Shown one piece after another: positions 38,206 through 48,439 of a DNA stretch of 64,000 bases (positions are counted from its first letter, which is position 1; every line of letters begins with the position of its first letter). The stretch covers positions 28,981 through 92,980 of the forward strand of contig NZ_FUXP01000011.1 of NCBI RefSeq assembly GCF_900167055.1, given 5' to 3'. The DNA comes from Lysobacter spongiicola DSM 21749. Its GTDB lineage: Bacteria; Pseudomonadota; Gammaproteobacteria; Xanthomonadales; Xanthomonadaceae. The notes under the pieces were generated by a model. That model made no database searches and had not been told where the DNA came from. It saw only the letters and a program-made list of their open reading frames with translations. The position numbers and the translations under genes are program-made.

Positions 38206-39159
38206 TCAGCCTCTCGGATGGTGCCTGGCATGCAGTTGCTTGAGTTGCTCGCGCGCCACCAGGGTGTAGATCTGGGTGGTCGAGAGCGAGCTGTGGCCAA
38301 GCAGCATCTGCAGCGCGCGCAAGTCGGCGCCGTGGTTGAGCAGGTGGGTGGCGAAGCTGTGCCGGAGGCCATGGGGGCTGATGCGAGCAGGATCGATCCC
38401 GGCCGCCGCGGCGTACCGTTTCACCAGTCCCCACAGGTGCTGCCGGGTCGGAGCCTCGCCGTTGCTGCCGATGAACAGGGGCGCCAGCGCACGGCTCCCG
38501 GCCAGCCGCGGCCTTGCCGTCGCCAGGTAGCGCTCCAGCCAGTGGCGCGCCTCCTCGCCGAGCGGCACCAGGCGCTCGCGGCCGCCCTTGCCGCTGACAC
38601 GCAACACGCCCTGCCGAAGGTTCAGGGCGGTCGCGGGCAGGTTCGCCAGCTCGCTGACGCGCAGGCCGCAGGCGTACATGAGTTCCAGCATGGCGCGATC
38701 ACGCAAGCCCAGCGGCTCGCTGTCGTCGGGCGCGGACAACAGCGCTTCCACCTGGCTCTCCGCCAAGACCTTTGGCAGCGAACGCGGCAACCGGGGAGGA
38801 TCCAACAGCGCCGTGGGATCATCCTCGCGCTCGCCCCGACGGACCCGCCAGCCGAAGAACGCCCGCAGCGCCGACAGCAGGCGGGCGTTGCTGCGGGGCG
38901 AGTAACCCTCGCGCATGCGCCAGGCCAGGAACTCGAACAATGCACCCCGGTCGGCGCCGGCGAGACCACCACCACGACCGGCGCGCCAACGGGCATAGCC
39001 TTCGAGATCCCGCCTGTAGCTGTCGAGCGTGGGGCGGGCGAGGCCCTTTTCCGCCCAGGTCGCGTCGAGGAAGGCGGCGATCACGTCGGCGTCCGCATCG
39101 GGCAGCGGCGGCTGCGCCATCGCCAGCTGGCGGCGTTCGGCCGGGGTTCGCGAAGTCAT
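38206..39159 (-). CDS. xerD: Tyrosine recombinase XerD
   Basis: XerD with XerC resolves chromosome dimers at dif. The 317-residue protein has the N-terminal SAM-like domain ([21 protein letters not shown]) and catalytic residues in order: Arg in [11 protein letters not shown], Lys in [12 protein letters not shown], His-Arg in [15 protein letters not shown], His in [13 protein letters not shown] and the tyrosine of that motif. The closing [10 protein letters not shown] matches XerD rather than XerC. The ATG at 39159 adds about 13 residues compared with MAQPPL at 39120; either may be used. Confidence 0.95.
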   Translation of the reverse strand: MTSRTPAERRQLAMAQPPLPDADADVIAAFLDATWAEKGLARPTLDSYRRDLEGYARWRAGRGGGLAGADRGALFEFLAWRMREGYSPRSNARLLSALRAFFGWRVRRGEREDDPTALLDPPRLPRSLPKVLAESQVEALLSAPDDSEPLGLRDRAMLELMYACGLRVSELANLPATALNLRQGVLRVSGKGGRERLVPLGEEARHWLERYLATARPRLAGSRALAPLFIGSNGEAPTRQHLWGLVKRYAAAAGIDPARISPHGLRHSFATHLLNHGADLRALQMLLGHSSLSTTQIYTLVAREQLKQLHARHHPRG

Positions 39160-39214
39160 CGGCGCAGCTTAACCGAGCCACCGGGGGCCACGGCTGCCCT
39201 AGACTTGCCGCGCC

Positions 39215-39712
39215 ATGAACCACGCCGACAACAATCCCGCCGAACCGCATCCGCCCGCGCACCCCCGCGCACCGTCACACATCGGTTGGCGCCTGCTGGC
39301 GCTGTTCTACGACCTGTGGCCGGCCCTGGCTATGTGGATGCTGGCCGGCGCTGCGTTCTCCGCCGCGCACTACTTTGCCGGCCATGACGCGCGGGAGAAC
39401 ATCCAGCCCTTCAGCGCATGGCAGCTTGCGCTCTGGGCGGTGTGCTGGCTGCTCGCCGGTGCCTATGCAGTTGTCAGCTGGCACCGCGGCGGCCAGACAC
39501 TGGGCATGCGGCCATGGCGGCTGCGGGTGCTTGCCGCCGACGGCGGATGCGCCCCACGGAGGGCACTGGTGGTGCGCTATGCGGTCGGGACCTTGTCGCT
39601 CGCCGTCGGCGGAGCAGGATTCTGGTGGGCCTGGGTCGACCGCGACGGCCTCACCTGGCATGACCGCGCCAGCGGCACCCGCCTGCGTCGCGAGCCACGG
39701 CGGGAGCGCTGA
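39215..39712 (+). CDS. RDD family membrane protein
   Basis: A 165-residue inner-membrane protein of the RDD family, named for an Arg and two Asp. The first helix reads WRLLALFYDLWPALAMW with R and D in place. Two more membrane helices follow (WQLALWAVCWLLAGAYAVV and the AVGTLSLAVGGAGFWWAWV region), and TLGMRPWRLRVL is the conserved middle loop. The function of the family is largely unknown; some members transport ions. It stands between xerD (divergent) and lptG (convergent), with a Pro/His-rich N terminus. Confidence 0.85.
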   Translation: MNHADNNPAEPHPPAHPRAPSHIGWRLLALFYDLWPALAMWMLAGAAFSAAHYFAGHDARENIQPFSAWQLALWAVCWLLAGAYAVVSWHRGGQTLGMRPWRLRVLAADGGCAPRRALVVRYAVGTLSLAVGGAGFWWAWVDRDGLTWHDRASGTRLRREPRRER

Positions 39713-39722
39713 CGGCGCGGTC

Positions 39723-40823
39723 CTAGCCCGAGCGCTTCCTGAAGAGCACGTAGGAAACCCCGACCATGATCAGCGTCGGCAGCAGATAGGCCAGCCGGAA
39801 GTCGAAATCGAAGGCGCTGGCCATCTTCACGAACTGGGTCTGCACCAGCCAGAAGCCCAGCGCGAAGACCACGCCGATGAACAGGCGCTTGCCGAGCCCG
39901 CCGCTGCGCAGGCTGCCGAAGGCGAACGGGATGGCGGCCAGGCACAGCGCCAGTACGTTGAGCGGGTAGAACCAGCGGCCCCAGTAGTGCTCCTCGTATT
40001 CGCCGGCATCCAGCGCGTTGCGCTTGCGGTACTGGACCGCCTTGCGCAGCTCGATCGCGCTGAGATAGCGCGGTCGATCAATGTCGGCGCTCAGGGCGGT
40101 GGCATCCAGGTTGGACTCCCAGCGCTCCTCGGGGATCTCTTCCCGGACCACCGAGTCCGCGCCGAAGGTGGTGCGGGTCACGTCGCGCAGCAGCCATCCA
40201 CCCGGCCGGTGCTCGGCCACCTTCGCCACCGCCAGCGACTCCAGCCGGCCGTCGTCGTCGAACTCGTACAGGCGCACGTCGGTCAGCTCCAGCCACTGGT
40301 CCTGGCCGTTGTCGCGCTCCTCGCCACCTTCGGCATTGAGGATGACCGCACCCTCGCGTGCCCAGACACCGGAGTACTGGGCCACGATGAGATCGTCTGA
40401 ACGCGAGGATGCCTTCAGGGCATCGGCACGGCGCTGGCCCCAGGGGCCGGCCGTCTCGCCGGCGACCACCATCAGCAGGGTCAGCAGCGCCAGCGCCGCG
40501 ACCACGGTGATGGTCAGGCGGCGGCGCGAAAGGCCAATGGCACGCAGCGCGGTCAGCTCGGAAGTGGCCGCCAGCTGCCCCAGGGCCATCAGGGAGCCGA
40601 TGACGGCCGCGGTCGGGAACATGGTGTAAGCGCGCCGGGGCACGGTATACGCGGTGTACGCCAGGGCTTCGACGGCGCCGTAGCGGCCTTCGCCGACGTC
40701 GCCGAACTCCCCGACCAGGCTGAGCATCACGTCCAGTCCCAGCAGTACCGCCCAGGTCAGCGCGACGGTGCCGATCACCACCTTGCCGACGTAGATGTCG
40801 TGGATCTTCGGGAACGGGGTCAT
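39723..40823 (-). CDS. lptG: LPS export ABC transporter permease LptG
   Basis: LptG and LptF with the LptB ATPase extract lipopolysaccharide from the inner membrane. The 366-residue protein has the six-helix YjgP/YjgQ layout: VVIGTVALTWAVLLGLDVML, then the coupling-helix region MFPTAAVIGSLMALGQLAATSELTALRAIG, a beta-jellyroll periplasmic domain in the middle, and three C-terminal helices. The ATG at 40823 overlaps the lptF stop (ATGA). It converges on the RDD gene with ten bases between stops. Confidence 0.95.
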   Translation of the reverse strand: MTPFPKIHDIYVGKVVIGTVALTWAVLLGLDVMLSLVGEFGDVGEGRYGAVEALAYTAYTVPRRAYTMFPTAAVIGSLMALGQLAATSELTALRAIGLSRRRLTITVVAALALLTLLMVVAGETAGPWGQRRADALKASSRSDDLIVAQYSGVWAREGAVILNAEGGEERDNGQDQWLELTDVRLYEFDDDGRLESLAVAKVAEHRPGGWLLRDVTRTTFGADSVVREEIPEERWESNLDATALSADIDRPRYLSAIELRKAVQYRKRNALDAGEYEEHYWGRWFYPLNVLALCLAAIPFAFGSLRSGGLGKRLFIGVVFALGFWLVQTQFVKMASAFDFDFRLAYLLPTLIMVGVSYVLFRKRSG

Positions 40824-41920
40824 GCCGCCGCCTCCCGCTTGCGCAGCGGACGCGGGCGGCGCATCCGGCCATCGGTGAAGTACAGCCACAGTGCCGCCGC
40901 CACCAGCGGCAGGACCAGCCACCACAGCCCCAGCGCCGCGGGCATGCGCCCTACTTCCAGCCACTCGGTACCCATCAGCATCAGCTGCATGCCGACCAGG
41001 TAGGCGAGGAAGCCCATGATGACCCGGCCATAACGCGCCTGCCGCGGCGTGCTGCGCGCCAGCGGCACCGCCATGATCGCGAAGGCGAAGGTCAGCAGCG
41101 GCGGCGCCAGCCGGAAGTGCAGCTGTGCATTGGCGGCGCGGCGCGGATCGTCCAGCAACTGCGAGGTCGGGAGGATCTCCGGGTCGTTCGGGTCATGCTG
41201 CCTGTCGCCGCCAGGCAGCCGCACCTCGTTGCTGGCGTAGCGCATCAGCCGGTAGTCGAGCCCGGCCTCGCGCGGCCCTTCGACCTGGAACCCGTCGAGC
41301 AGGGTGAGATAGCGGTCGCCACCGTCCTCGACCGCCAGCTCGCCGGAATTGGCGGTCGTGACGTCTATGCGGCCTTCGGACTGGCGGTAGATGAAGATGC
41401 GCCGGAACTGGCTGCCGTCACCCGACATCGCCCCCACGTACACCACGCCTCCACCACCCGGGAGCTCGGTGAAACTGCCCGGCTGCAGGCCCGACACCAC
41501 CAGGTTGCGGTTGGCCTCGTTGATCATCTCGCGGGAGATGCGCTCGGCCATCGGCCCCAGCCACAGCGAACACACGCCAACCACCAGCACCACCGGCAAC
41601 ACCAGCATCAGCACCGGCTTGAGCAGGCGCGGCGGGCCGACACCGATCGCTGCGATCACCGGCATTTCCGAATCGCGATACATGCGCCCCACGCCCAGCA
41701 TCACGCCCAGCATCAGCGCCAGCGGCAGGATCAGCGGCAGCCAGTTCAACAGCACCAAGCCCAGCTGGGCCAGCATCAGACCCGCCGGCAGCCGCCCCGA
41801 GGCGATGTCCTTGAGCACGTCGGTGATCACGCCGCCGACGCTGACGATCAGCAGCACCACCAGGGCGGCGAAGGTGGACTGGGCGAGTTCGCCGAGCAGG
41901 TAACGGTCGAGCTTGGGCAT
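40820..41920 (-). CDS. lptF: LPS export ABC transporter permease LptF
   Basis: The partner of LptG, 366 residues. The first helices (LAQSTFAALVVLLIVSVGGVI and LILPLALMLGVMLGVGRMYRDSEM) contain the coupling segment; a periplasmic jellyroll (about 130-260) and three C-terminal helices follow. It starts MPKLDRYLLGELAQ, typical of LptF. Divergent from pepA across 254 bases, the same arrangement as in other gammaproteobacteria, so both probably use promoters in that gap. Confidence 0.95.
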   Translation of the reverse strand: MPKLDRYLLGELAQSTFAALVVLLIVSVGGVITDVLKDIASGRLPAGLMLAQLGLVLLNWLPLILPLALMLGVMLGVGRMYRDSEMPVIAAIGVGPPRLLKPVLMLVLPVVLVVGVCSLWLGPMAERISREMINEANRNLVVSGLQPGSFTELPGGGGVVYVGAMSGDGSQFRRIFIYRQSEGRIDVTTANSGELAVEDGGDRYLTLLDGFQVEGPREAGLDYRLMRYASNEVRLPGGDRQHDPNDPEILPTSQLLDDPRRAANAQLHFRLAPPLLTFAFAIMAVPLARSTPRQARYGRVIMGFLAYLVGMQLMLMGTEWLEVGRMPAALGLWWLVLPLVAAALWLYFTDGRMRRPRPLRKREAAA

Positions 41921-42174
41921 CAGTGGGATTCGGGGGCTCGTGTGCGGCGGGCGGAATGGCGGTACGACGGCGGATGGATCACGGGCGCGGGTTCGGAAAG
42001 CCGGGGCGCTTGCTTTAGACTCAAGGGCTCGATTCGACCGTCCCGACCGGCTCCGCCGGCCGCGGCCCGACCCGCATTGTCACCCGGATCGGCGGTTTTC
42101 GCTGCCGATCCGGCGCTGCGACTTTACGGATCGTTGCGCGAACGTCCCTTTCACTCTTCCAGGGAACCTGCTGC

Positions 42175-43665
42175 ATGGCTCTTCAATTCGACCTGAACCA
42201 GGACGCCGCCACCACCGCCAAGGTGGATTGCGTCGTCGTTGGCGCCTTCTCCGACAACACCCTCACCGACGCCGGCAAGGCCATCGACCAGGCCAGCAAC
42301 GGACGCCTGACCGCGCTGCTCGAGCGCGGCGACGCCAGCGGCAAGACCGGCAAGACCGCGCTCCTGCACGACCTCCCCGGCGTCTCGGCCCCGCGGGTGC
42401 TGGTGGTGGGCCTGGGCGAGCCGGCCAAGTTCGGCGTGCCGCAGTACCTCAAGGCGATCGGTGATGCCGCCCGCGCCCTGAAGTCCGGCGCCTCGACGCA
42501 TGCGCTGATGACGCTGAGCCAGGTTCCGGTCGAGGGCCGGGACAGTGCCTGGACGATCCGCCAGGCCGCGATCGCCGCCGACCACGCCTGTTACCGCTAC
42601 ACCGCCACCCTGGGCGACAAGAACCAGAAGAAGACCCCGGAACCGGGCCTGCGCCGCCTGTCGATCAGTGGCGACGACCAGGCTGCGCTGGCGCAGGGCC
42701 AGGCCATCGCCGCCGGCGTCGCCTTCGCCCGCGAGCTGGGCAACCTGCCGCCCAATGTCTGCAACCCGGGCTACCTGGCGCAGCAGGCCCAGGAATTCGC
42801 CGGCCGCTTCGACAACACCTCCTGCGAGGTGCTGGACGTGGCGGCGATGGAGAAGCTCGGCATGGGCTCGCTGCTGGCCGTGGGCCGCGGCTCGGCCAAC
42901 CCGCCGCGCCTGATCGCGCTGAAGTACGACGGCGGCGGCGACGCCAAGCCCTACGTGCTGGTCGGCAAGGGCATCACCTTCGATACCGGCGGCATCAACC
43001 TCAAGGTGCAGGGCGGCATCGAGGAGATGAAGTTCGACATGTGCGGTGGTGCCACCGTCATGGGCACCTTCGTGGCCGCCGTTGGCATGAAGCTGCCGAT
43101 CAACCTGGTGGTGGTGGTGCCGGCGGTCGAGAACATGCCCGACGCCGATGCGTACCGTCCGTCCGACGTGCTCACCAGCATGTCCGGCAAGACCATCGAG
43201 GTCGGCAACACCGACGCAGAAGGCCGCCTGATCCTGTGCGACGCCCTGACCTGGGCGCAGAAGTTCGAGCCGCGCGCGCTGGTGGACGTCGCCACCCTGA
43301 CCGGTGCCTGCATGGTCGCGCTGGGCAAGTACGCCTCCGGCCTGATGAGCAAGCACGACGACCTTGCGAACGAGCTGCTGGCGGCCGGCGAGCACTCCTT
43401 CGACCGTGCCTGGCGCCTGCCGCTGTGGGACGAGTACCAGCCGATGATCGACTCCACCTATGCCGACGTCTCCAATGTCGGTGGCCGCTGGGCCGGTGCG
43501 ATCACCGCCGGCTGCTTCCTCTCGCGCTTCACCGAGGGCCAGCGATGGGCGCACATCGACATCGCCGGCAGCGGCAGCGACGACGGCAAGCACGGCATGG
43601 CCACCGGCCGGCCGGTTGGGCTGCTGAGCCAGTGGCTGCTCGACCAGGCTGGCGCGAAAGCCTGA
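42175..43665 (+). CDS. pepA: Leucyl aminopeptidase (PepA)
   Basis: An M17 zinc/manganese aminopeptidase of 496 residues. The metal and catalytic residues are in place: Lys265 and Asp270 in [11 protein letters not shown], and NTDAEGR at 345-351. In Escherichia PepA is also a DNA-binding protein that helps Xer recombination and represses carAB; it is not known whether this one does the same. It starts the pepA-holC-valS run. Confidence 0.96.
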   Translation: MALQFDLNQDAATTAKVDCVVVGAFSDNTLTDAGKAIDQASNGRLTALLERGDASGKTGKTALLHDLPGVSAPRVLVVGLGEPAKFGVPQYLKAIGDAARALKSGASTHALMTLSQVPVEGRDSAWTIRQAAIAADHACYRYTATLGDKNQKKTPEPGLRRLSISGDDQAALAQGQAIAAGVAFARELGNLPPNVCNPGYLAQQAQEFAGRFDNTSCEVLDVAAMEKLGMGSLLAVGRGSANPPRLIALKYDGGGDAKPYVLVGKGITFDTGGINLKVQGGIEEMKFDMCGGATVMGTFVAAVGMKLPINLVVVVPAVENMPDADAYRPSDVLTSMSGKTIEVGNTDAEGRLILCDALTWAQKFEPRALVDVATLTGACMVALGKYASGLMSKHDDLANELLAAGEHSFDRAWRLPLWDEYQPMIDSTYADVSNVGGRWAGAITAGCFLSRFTEGQRWAHIDIAGSGSDDGKHGMATGRPVGLLSQWLLDQAGAKA

Positions 43666-43668
43666 CGG

Positions 43669-44091
43669 ATGCGCGCCGACTTCTACCTGGTGCAGAAGGC
43701 GCGGTTCCGCGAGGAGCCGCTCCTGCTGGTGTGCGAACTGGCGCGCAAGGCGCACGAACGCGGACTGCCCTCGCTGGTGCTCGCGCGCGATGCCGCGCAG
43801 GCCGAAAAGCTCGATGACCTGCTGTGGTCGTTCGATCCGGACGCCTTCATCCCGCACCAGATCGCCGGCGCGGACCTCGACGAGGAAGAAGCCGACGTGC
43901 TGATCGCACCGCCCGATGCCGACGTGCCGCTGCGCCCGCTGGTGATCAACCTGCGCGACGCCGCCGTGGAGGGCGAGTTCGAGCGCGTGCTCGAGGTGGT
44001 GCCGGCCGACGACAGCGCACGCGGACCGCTGCGCGAACGCTGGAAGCAGTACCAGGCCCGCGGCTTCCAACTCAACAAGCACGACATGTAA
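43669..44091 (+). CDS. holC: DNA polymerase III chi subunit
   Basis: Chi links the clamp loader, through psi, to single-strand binding protein. The 140-residue protein has the chi outline: [14 protein letters not shown], the [32 protein letters not shown] helix-strand set, FIPHQ, and a late [10 protein letters not shown] helix. It begins three bases after pepA and is followed by valS, the usual order. The partner psi may be the gene at 47864-48439. Confidence 0.92.
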   Translation: MRADFYLVQKARFREEPLLLVCELARKAHERGLPSLVLARDAAQAEKLDDLLWSFDPDAFIPHQIAGADLDEEEADVLIAPPDADVPLRPLVINLRDAAVEGEFERVLEVVPADDSARGPLRERWKQYQARGFQLNKHDM

Positions 44092-44126
44092 CCCCGTCGC
44101 CAGGCGCGCGACCACAAGCCCAGACC

Positions 44127-47084
44127 ATGACCGACACCCTCGCCTCCAGCTACGACCCGACCCGCTTCGAATCGCGCCTGTACCAGCAATGGGAGGCGAG
44201 CGGCGTATTCAATCCGCGTGGCGAGGGAAAACCGTATTCGATCCTGCTGCCGCCGCCGAACGTCACCGGCACCCTGCACATGGGCCACGCCTTCCAGCAC
44301 ACCCTGCAGGACGCGCTGATCCGCTACCACCGCATGCGCGGTTTCGACACGCTGTGGCAGATGGGCAGCGACCACGCCGGCATCGCCACCGAGATGGTGG
44401 TCGCGCGCAACCTCGACCGCGAGGGCAAGGGCGAGACCCGCGATTCGCTCGGCCGCGATGGCTTCATCGGCAAGGTCTGGGAGTGGAAGCAGCATTCGGG
44501 CGACACCATCGAGCGCCAGATGCGCCGCATGGGCACGTCCGGCGACTGGTCGCGCAGCGTCTTCACCATGGACCCGATGGCCGCCGAGGCGGTGGTCGAG
44601 GCCTTCGTGAAGCTGCACGAGGAAGGCCTGATCTACCGCGGCAAGCGGCTGGTCAACTGGGACCCGGTGCTGAAGACCGCCATTTCCGACCTGGAGGTCG
44701 AGAACCGCGAAGTCCCCGGCCACATGTGGCACTTCAAGTACCCGCTGGCCGGCGGCGAAACCTACGAGTACATCGAGCGCGACGCCGACGGCAACGTCAT
44801 CCTGCAGGAAACGCGCGACTACATCTCGATCGCCACCACCCGCCCCGAAACCATGCTGGGCGACGGCGCGGTCGCGGTACACCCGTCGGATGCGCGTTAT
44901 GCGCCGATCGTCGGCAAGCTCTGCGAGATCCCGGTCGGACCCAAGGAGCATCGCCGCCTCATTCCGATCATCACCGACAGCCACCCCGATCCGGACTTCG
45001 GCTCCGGCGCGGTGAAGATCACCGGCGCCCACGACTTCAACGACTACGCGGTCGCCGCCCGCAACGGCATCCCGCTGTACGCGCTGATGGACGACGGTGC
45101 ACGGATGCGCACCGACGGCCTTCCCTACGAGCAGAGCGCCCGCATCGCCGGAGAGATCGCCCGCGGCGAACGTCCGGCCGGGGACGTCAGCGAGATCAAC
45201 CTGGTGCCGGAGGAACTGCGCGGGCTGGACCGATACGAGGCACGCGAACGCGTCATCGCGGCGATCACCGGCGAGAACCTCGCCGTGACCGACGCCGACG
45301 GAAACCCGGTCGTCGACTCGAAGGCGATCATGCAGCCCTTCGGCGACCGCTCGGGCACAGTGATCGAGCCCTACCTGACCGACCAGTGGTTCGTGAAGAT
45401 GGACACGCTCGGGGCGAGGGGCCTCGCGCTCGCCGAGCAGGGCAACGTCAGGTTCGTGCCCGGTAACTGGATCAACACCTACCGGCACTGGATGGAGAAC
45501 ATCCAGGACTGGTGCATCAGCCGCCAGCTCTGGTGGGGCCACCGCATCCCCGCCTGGTACGACGAGGCCGGCAACATCTTCGTGGGCCGCGACGAGGCCG
45601 AGGTCCGGGCGAGACATTCACTGGGTGCCGATGTCGCCCTGTCGCAGGACAGCGACGTGCTGGAGACCTGGTTCTCCTCGGCCCTGTGGCCGTTCAGCAC
45701 CCTGGGCTGGCCCGATGCGGATGCGATGGCCAAGCGCGGCTATGAGCGCTTCCTGCCGTCCAGCGTGCTGGTGACCGGCTTCGACATCATCTTCTTCTGG
45801 GTCGCCCGGATGATCATGATGAGCGACCACCTCACCGGCCAGGTGCCGTTCCACGACGTCTACATCACCGGCCTGGTCCGCGACAAGGACGGCCAGAAGA
45901 TGTCCAAGTCGAAGGGCAACATCCTCGACCCGCTGGACCTCATCGACGGCATCAGCCTGGACGACCTGCTGGCCAAGCGCACCACCGGGCTGATGCAGCC
46001 GAAGATGGCCGAGAAGATCGCCAAGGCCACCCGCCGCGAGTTCCCCGACGGCATCCCGGCTTTCGGCGCCGACGCGCTGCGCTTCACCATCGCCGCGCTG
46101 GCAACGCATGGCCGCGACATCCGCTTCGACCTGGGCCGCGCCGAAGGCTACAAGAACTTCTGCAACAAACTGTGGAACGCCTCGCGCTTCGTGCTGATGA
46201 ACACCGAGGGCGCGCGCTTCGAGGGCGCGCCGCAGCCGCGGACCGACGCCGAGCGCTGGATCCTCGCGCGGCTGGACGTGGCGTCCGCCGAAGCCGCGCA
46301 GCACTTCGCCGCCTACCGCTTCGACCTGCTCGCACAGTCCCTGTACGAGTTCGCCTGGAACGACTTCTGCGACTGGTTCGTCGAGCTCGCCAAGCCCGCC
46401 CTCAACGGCGAAGATGCAGAGGCCGCCAACAGCACCCGCCACACCCTGCTGCACGTGCTCGAGCGCCTGTTGTCGCTGCTGCATCCGTTGATTCCCTTCG
46501 TGACCGAAGAGCTGTGGCAGCAGGTCGCGCCGCGCCTGGGCATCGATGGCGACACCATCATGCTGCGGGCATACCCGGTCGCCGGCGAAGTCGCATTCGA
46601 GGCGGGCCATGCCGAAGCTGACGTCGAGTGGCTGAAGAGCATGGTGAGCGCCCTGCGCCGGGTGCGGAGCGAATTGAACGTCGCGCCGTCGAAGCACGTC
46701 AGCCTGTTGTTGGCCGGCGCCAGCGACAGCGACCGCAAGCGGACCGAGCGCTTCGCCTCGTCGCTGCGGTTCCTGACCCGGCTGGACCGCATCGAGTTCA
46801 TCGACGACGCCGCCAGCGCGCCCGCCGCCGCCACCGCGGTCGTCGGCGAGCTCAAGCTGCTGGTACCGCTGGAAGGCCTGGTCGACATGGGCGCCGAACG
46901 CGCTCGTCTGGACAAGGAACTCAAGCGCGTGGAAGTCGAAATCGGCAAGTGCAAGGGCAAGCTCGCCAGCGAGACCTTCGTCAACAACGCCCCGCCGGCG
47001 GTGGTCGAACAGGAACGCAAGCGCCTGGTCGACTGGAACGTACAGCGCGAGGCCCTGGCGGCCCAGCGCGCCAAGCTTGGCTGA
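44127..47084 (+). CDS. valS: Valyl-tRNA synthetase
   Basis: A class I synthetase of 985 residues, somewhat longer than the 951 of Escherichia. HMGH is at 51-54 ([13 protein letters not shown]) and KMSKS at 591-595. The editing domain ([17 protein letters not shown] and [14 protein letters not shown]) is complete, and the extra length lies partly there. The anticodon-binding domain and the C-terminal coiled coil ([20 protein letters not shown]) close the protein. The ATG at 44127 starts [15 protein letters not shown], the family N terminus. Confidence 0.98.
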   Translation: MTDTLASSYDPTRFESRLYQQWEASGVFNPRGEGKPYSILLPPPNVTGTLHMGHAFQHTLQDALIRYHRMRGFDTLWQMGSDHAGIATEMVVARNLDREGKGETRDSLGRDGFIGKVWEWKQHSGDTIERQMRRMGTSGDWSRSVFTMDPMAAEAVVEAFVKLHEEGLIYRGKRLVNWDPVLKTAISDLEVENREVPGHMWHFKYPLAGGETYEYIERDADGNVILQETRDYISIATTRPETMLGDGAVAVHPSDARYAPIVGKLCEIPVGPKEHRRLIPIITDSHPDPDFGSGAVKITGAHDFNDYAVAARNGIPLYALMDDGARMRTDGLPYEQSARIAGEIARGERPAGDVSEINLVPEELRGLDRYEARERVIAAITGENLAVTDADGNPVVDSKAIMQPFGDRSGTVIEPYLTDQWFVKMDTLGARGLALAEQGNVRFVPGNWINTYRHWMENIQDWCISRQLWWGHRIPAWYDEAGNIFVGRDEAEVRARHSLGADVALSQDSDVLETWFSSALWPFSTLGWPDADAMAKRGYERFLPSSVLVTGFDIIFFWVARMIMMSDHLTGQVPFHDVYITGLVRDKDGQKMSKSKGNILDPLDLIDGISLDDLLAKRTTGLMQPKMAEKIAKATRREFPDGIPAFGADALRFTIAALATHGRDIRFDLGRAEGYKNFCNKLWNASRFVLMNTEGARFEGAPQPRTDAERWILARLDVASAEAAQHFAAYRFDLLAQSLYEFAWNDFCDWFVELAKPALNGEDAEAANSTRHTLLHVLERLLSLLHPLIPFVTEELWQQVAPRLGIDGDTIMLRAYPVAGEVAFEAGHAEADVEWLKSMVSALRRVRSELNVAPSKHVSLLLAGASDSDRKRTERFASSLRFLTRLDRIEFIDDAASAPAAATAVVGELKLLVPLEGLVDMGAERARLDKELKRVEVEIGKCKGKLASETFVNNAPPAVVEQERKRLVDWNVQREALAAQRAKLG

Positions 47085-47139
47085 GGGCGCGGCACCGAGG
47101 CATGGCTCCGGACGGCGCGGCCGGCCAGGACCCATCATG

Positions 47140-47214
47140 TGTAGGAGCGACGTAAGTCGCGACCCGCCGACCCCATGGCCCGATGTACCGGTCGCGACTC
47201 ACGTCGCTCCTACA
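47140..47214. repeat. REP-like palindrome, type Y
   Basis: GTAGGAGCGACGTAAGTCGC left arm and a complementary right arm ending CTACA, about 30 bases apart, following valS. Forty-two bases on, a type G element follows. Confidence 0.88.
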
Positions 47215-47256
47215 GCAGAGCCGCAGCGTGGGCGCCTTCGAGAAGCTCGATGCATT

Positions 47257-47335
47257 TGTAGGAGCGGCTTCAGCCGCGATCGTGGAGTCGGCGCAGGTAG
47301 CCCGTCATCCGATCGCGGCTGAAGCCGCTCCTACA
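47257..47335. repeat. REP-like palindrome, type G
   Basis: Arms as at 2899. Together with the type Y element at 47140 it fills the space between the convergent valS and rimI genes. Confidence 0.9.
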
Positions 47336-47372
47336 CCCGAAAAGGAATCCCCGTGGGACACGAGCCGCGGGT

Positions 47373-47867
47373 TTACGACCCCTGCTCCTCGGGCAACATC
47401 TCCAGCGCCATCACCAGCGCATCCTCCCGGCCCTGTCGCGCGGGGTAATAGCGTGGGCGCCGCCCGATCTCGTTGAAGCCTTCGCTCTCGTACAACTGGA
47501 TGGCGCCCGGGTTGCTCGGCCTCACCTCGAGGAAGACGCGATCGACCCGCCGCGCCTTCGCCACGCGAACCAATGAACGCAGCAGCGTCCGCCCCAGACC
47601 CCGTCCCTGGTACTCCGGCGCGATGCAGATGTTCAGCACATGCGCCTCGCCGGCCGCGACGCTGAGCAGGAAATATCCGTGGATGCGGCCCTCGCCCATC
47701 AGCAGCCAGGCGGGGTAGTTGGCGCGCAGGCAATCGCGAAAAATGCCCTGGGTCCATGGAAACTCGTAGGCGCGGATCTCGATGGCGTGCACCGCAGGCA
47801 CGTCCGCTTCCTTCATGGCCCGCAGCACCAGCTCCGGCAATGGCGCCTCCGACACCCGGGCACTCAT
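47373..47867 (-). CDS. rimI: Ribosomal-protein-alanine N-acetyltransferase RimI
   Basis: A GNAT acetyltransferase (164 residues) that modifies the N-terminal alanine of ribosomal protein S18. FPWTQGIFRDCL, the acetyl-CoA loop IAPEYQGRGLGRTLL and the end region VRPSNPGAIQLYESEGF with RYYP are characteristic of RimI. The ATG at 47867 overlaps the upstream gene's stop (ATGA); a longer frame lacks support. The adjoining psi-like gene resembles the holD-rimI pair of Escherichia. Confidence 0.93.
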   Translation of the reverse strand: MSARVSEAPLPELVLRAMKEADVPAVHAIEIRAYEFPWTQGIFRDCLRANYPAWLLMGEGRIHGYFLLSVAAGEAHVLNICIAPEYQGRGLGRTLLRSLVRVAKARRVDRVFLEVRPSNPGAIQLYESEGFNEIGRRPRYYPARQGREDALVMALEMLPEEQGS

Positions 47868-48439
47868 TTCCGCGCGTCCTTGCGGATCTGCCGCAGGCGC
47901 GTCCACAGCGCGCGCTTGGCCGTGGGATCGCTACGCAACGCCAGCGGGTCCGCACCCAGTTCGCGCAGCCGGCGGGCGCCAGCCCCCGGTCCGAGGCCGG
48001 TGGCCCGCACCAGCGCCTCGCGCAGCGCTTCTGCCGCGGCGCGCTCGTTGGCAACGCGGCGGGCAGCAGCAAGCGCGGCCGCCTTGGTGGCAGTGTCTGT
48101 TCGCACCGCCGCAGGCGTGGCGGCCTGGGGCTCGGGAACCCGGGGCGCAGCGGGGCGATCCGTTTCCCGGTCGACCTCGCGTCCGCGTGCCGCCGGCGCA
48201 GGGTGCGGGCGCTCCGCAGGTCCGGGCGCAGCCGGATCCGCCGGTGCCGCCCCCCCCTGCAGCCGTGCCGTCTCCACTGGCCCGCCATGCATATCCGGCC
48301 GTCGTCGCTCCACCTCCTGCGCCGCAGCGGGCTCTCCGACCTCCGCATCCGAAGCGCCGGTTTCATTCCCGGCCAGCACCAGCACGGGGTGGCCCAGCGC
48401 GCGCAGCCACTCCCTTTGCAATGGGCTCCAGCCGCTCAT
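47864..48439 (-). CDS. Hypothetical protein, candidate divergent DNA polymerase III psi subunit (HolD-like)
   Basis: A 191-residue protein of low overall conservation. The N terminus (SPLQREWLRALGHPVLVLAG) resembles the chi-binding start of Escherichia HolD, a short helix followed by a strand; the end (LRSDPTAKRALWTRLRQI) matches the HolD closing helix (L-R-x-x-P-T-A-x-x-A-L-W). The middle is Pro/Ala/Arg/Glu-rich and probably disordered. Position directly before rimI is that of holD in Escherichia. No named family could be confirmed, so the role is inferred from two short matches and synteny. It shares four-base overlaps with rimI and pssA. Confidence 0.55.
   Translation of the reverse strand: MSGWSPLQREWLRALGHPVLVLAGNETGASDAEVGEPAAAQEVERRRPDMHGGPVETARLQGGAAPADPAAPGPAERPHPAPAARGREVDRETDRPAAPRVPEPQAATPAAVRTDTATKAAALAAARRVANERAAAEALREALVRATGLGPGAGARRLRELGADPLALRSDPTAKRALWTRLRQIRKDARK

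Noticed and set aside
42151..47138. Several minus-strand frames opposite pepA, holC and valS
   Set aside because: They follow the third-position bias of the real genes and have no family features.
47085..47372. A tRNA or small RNA gene between valS and rimI
   Set aside because: The folded structure there is fully explained by the two REPs; no cloverleaf or T-loop sequence was seen.
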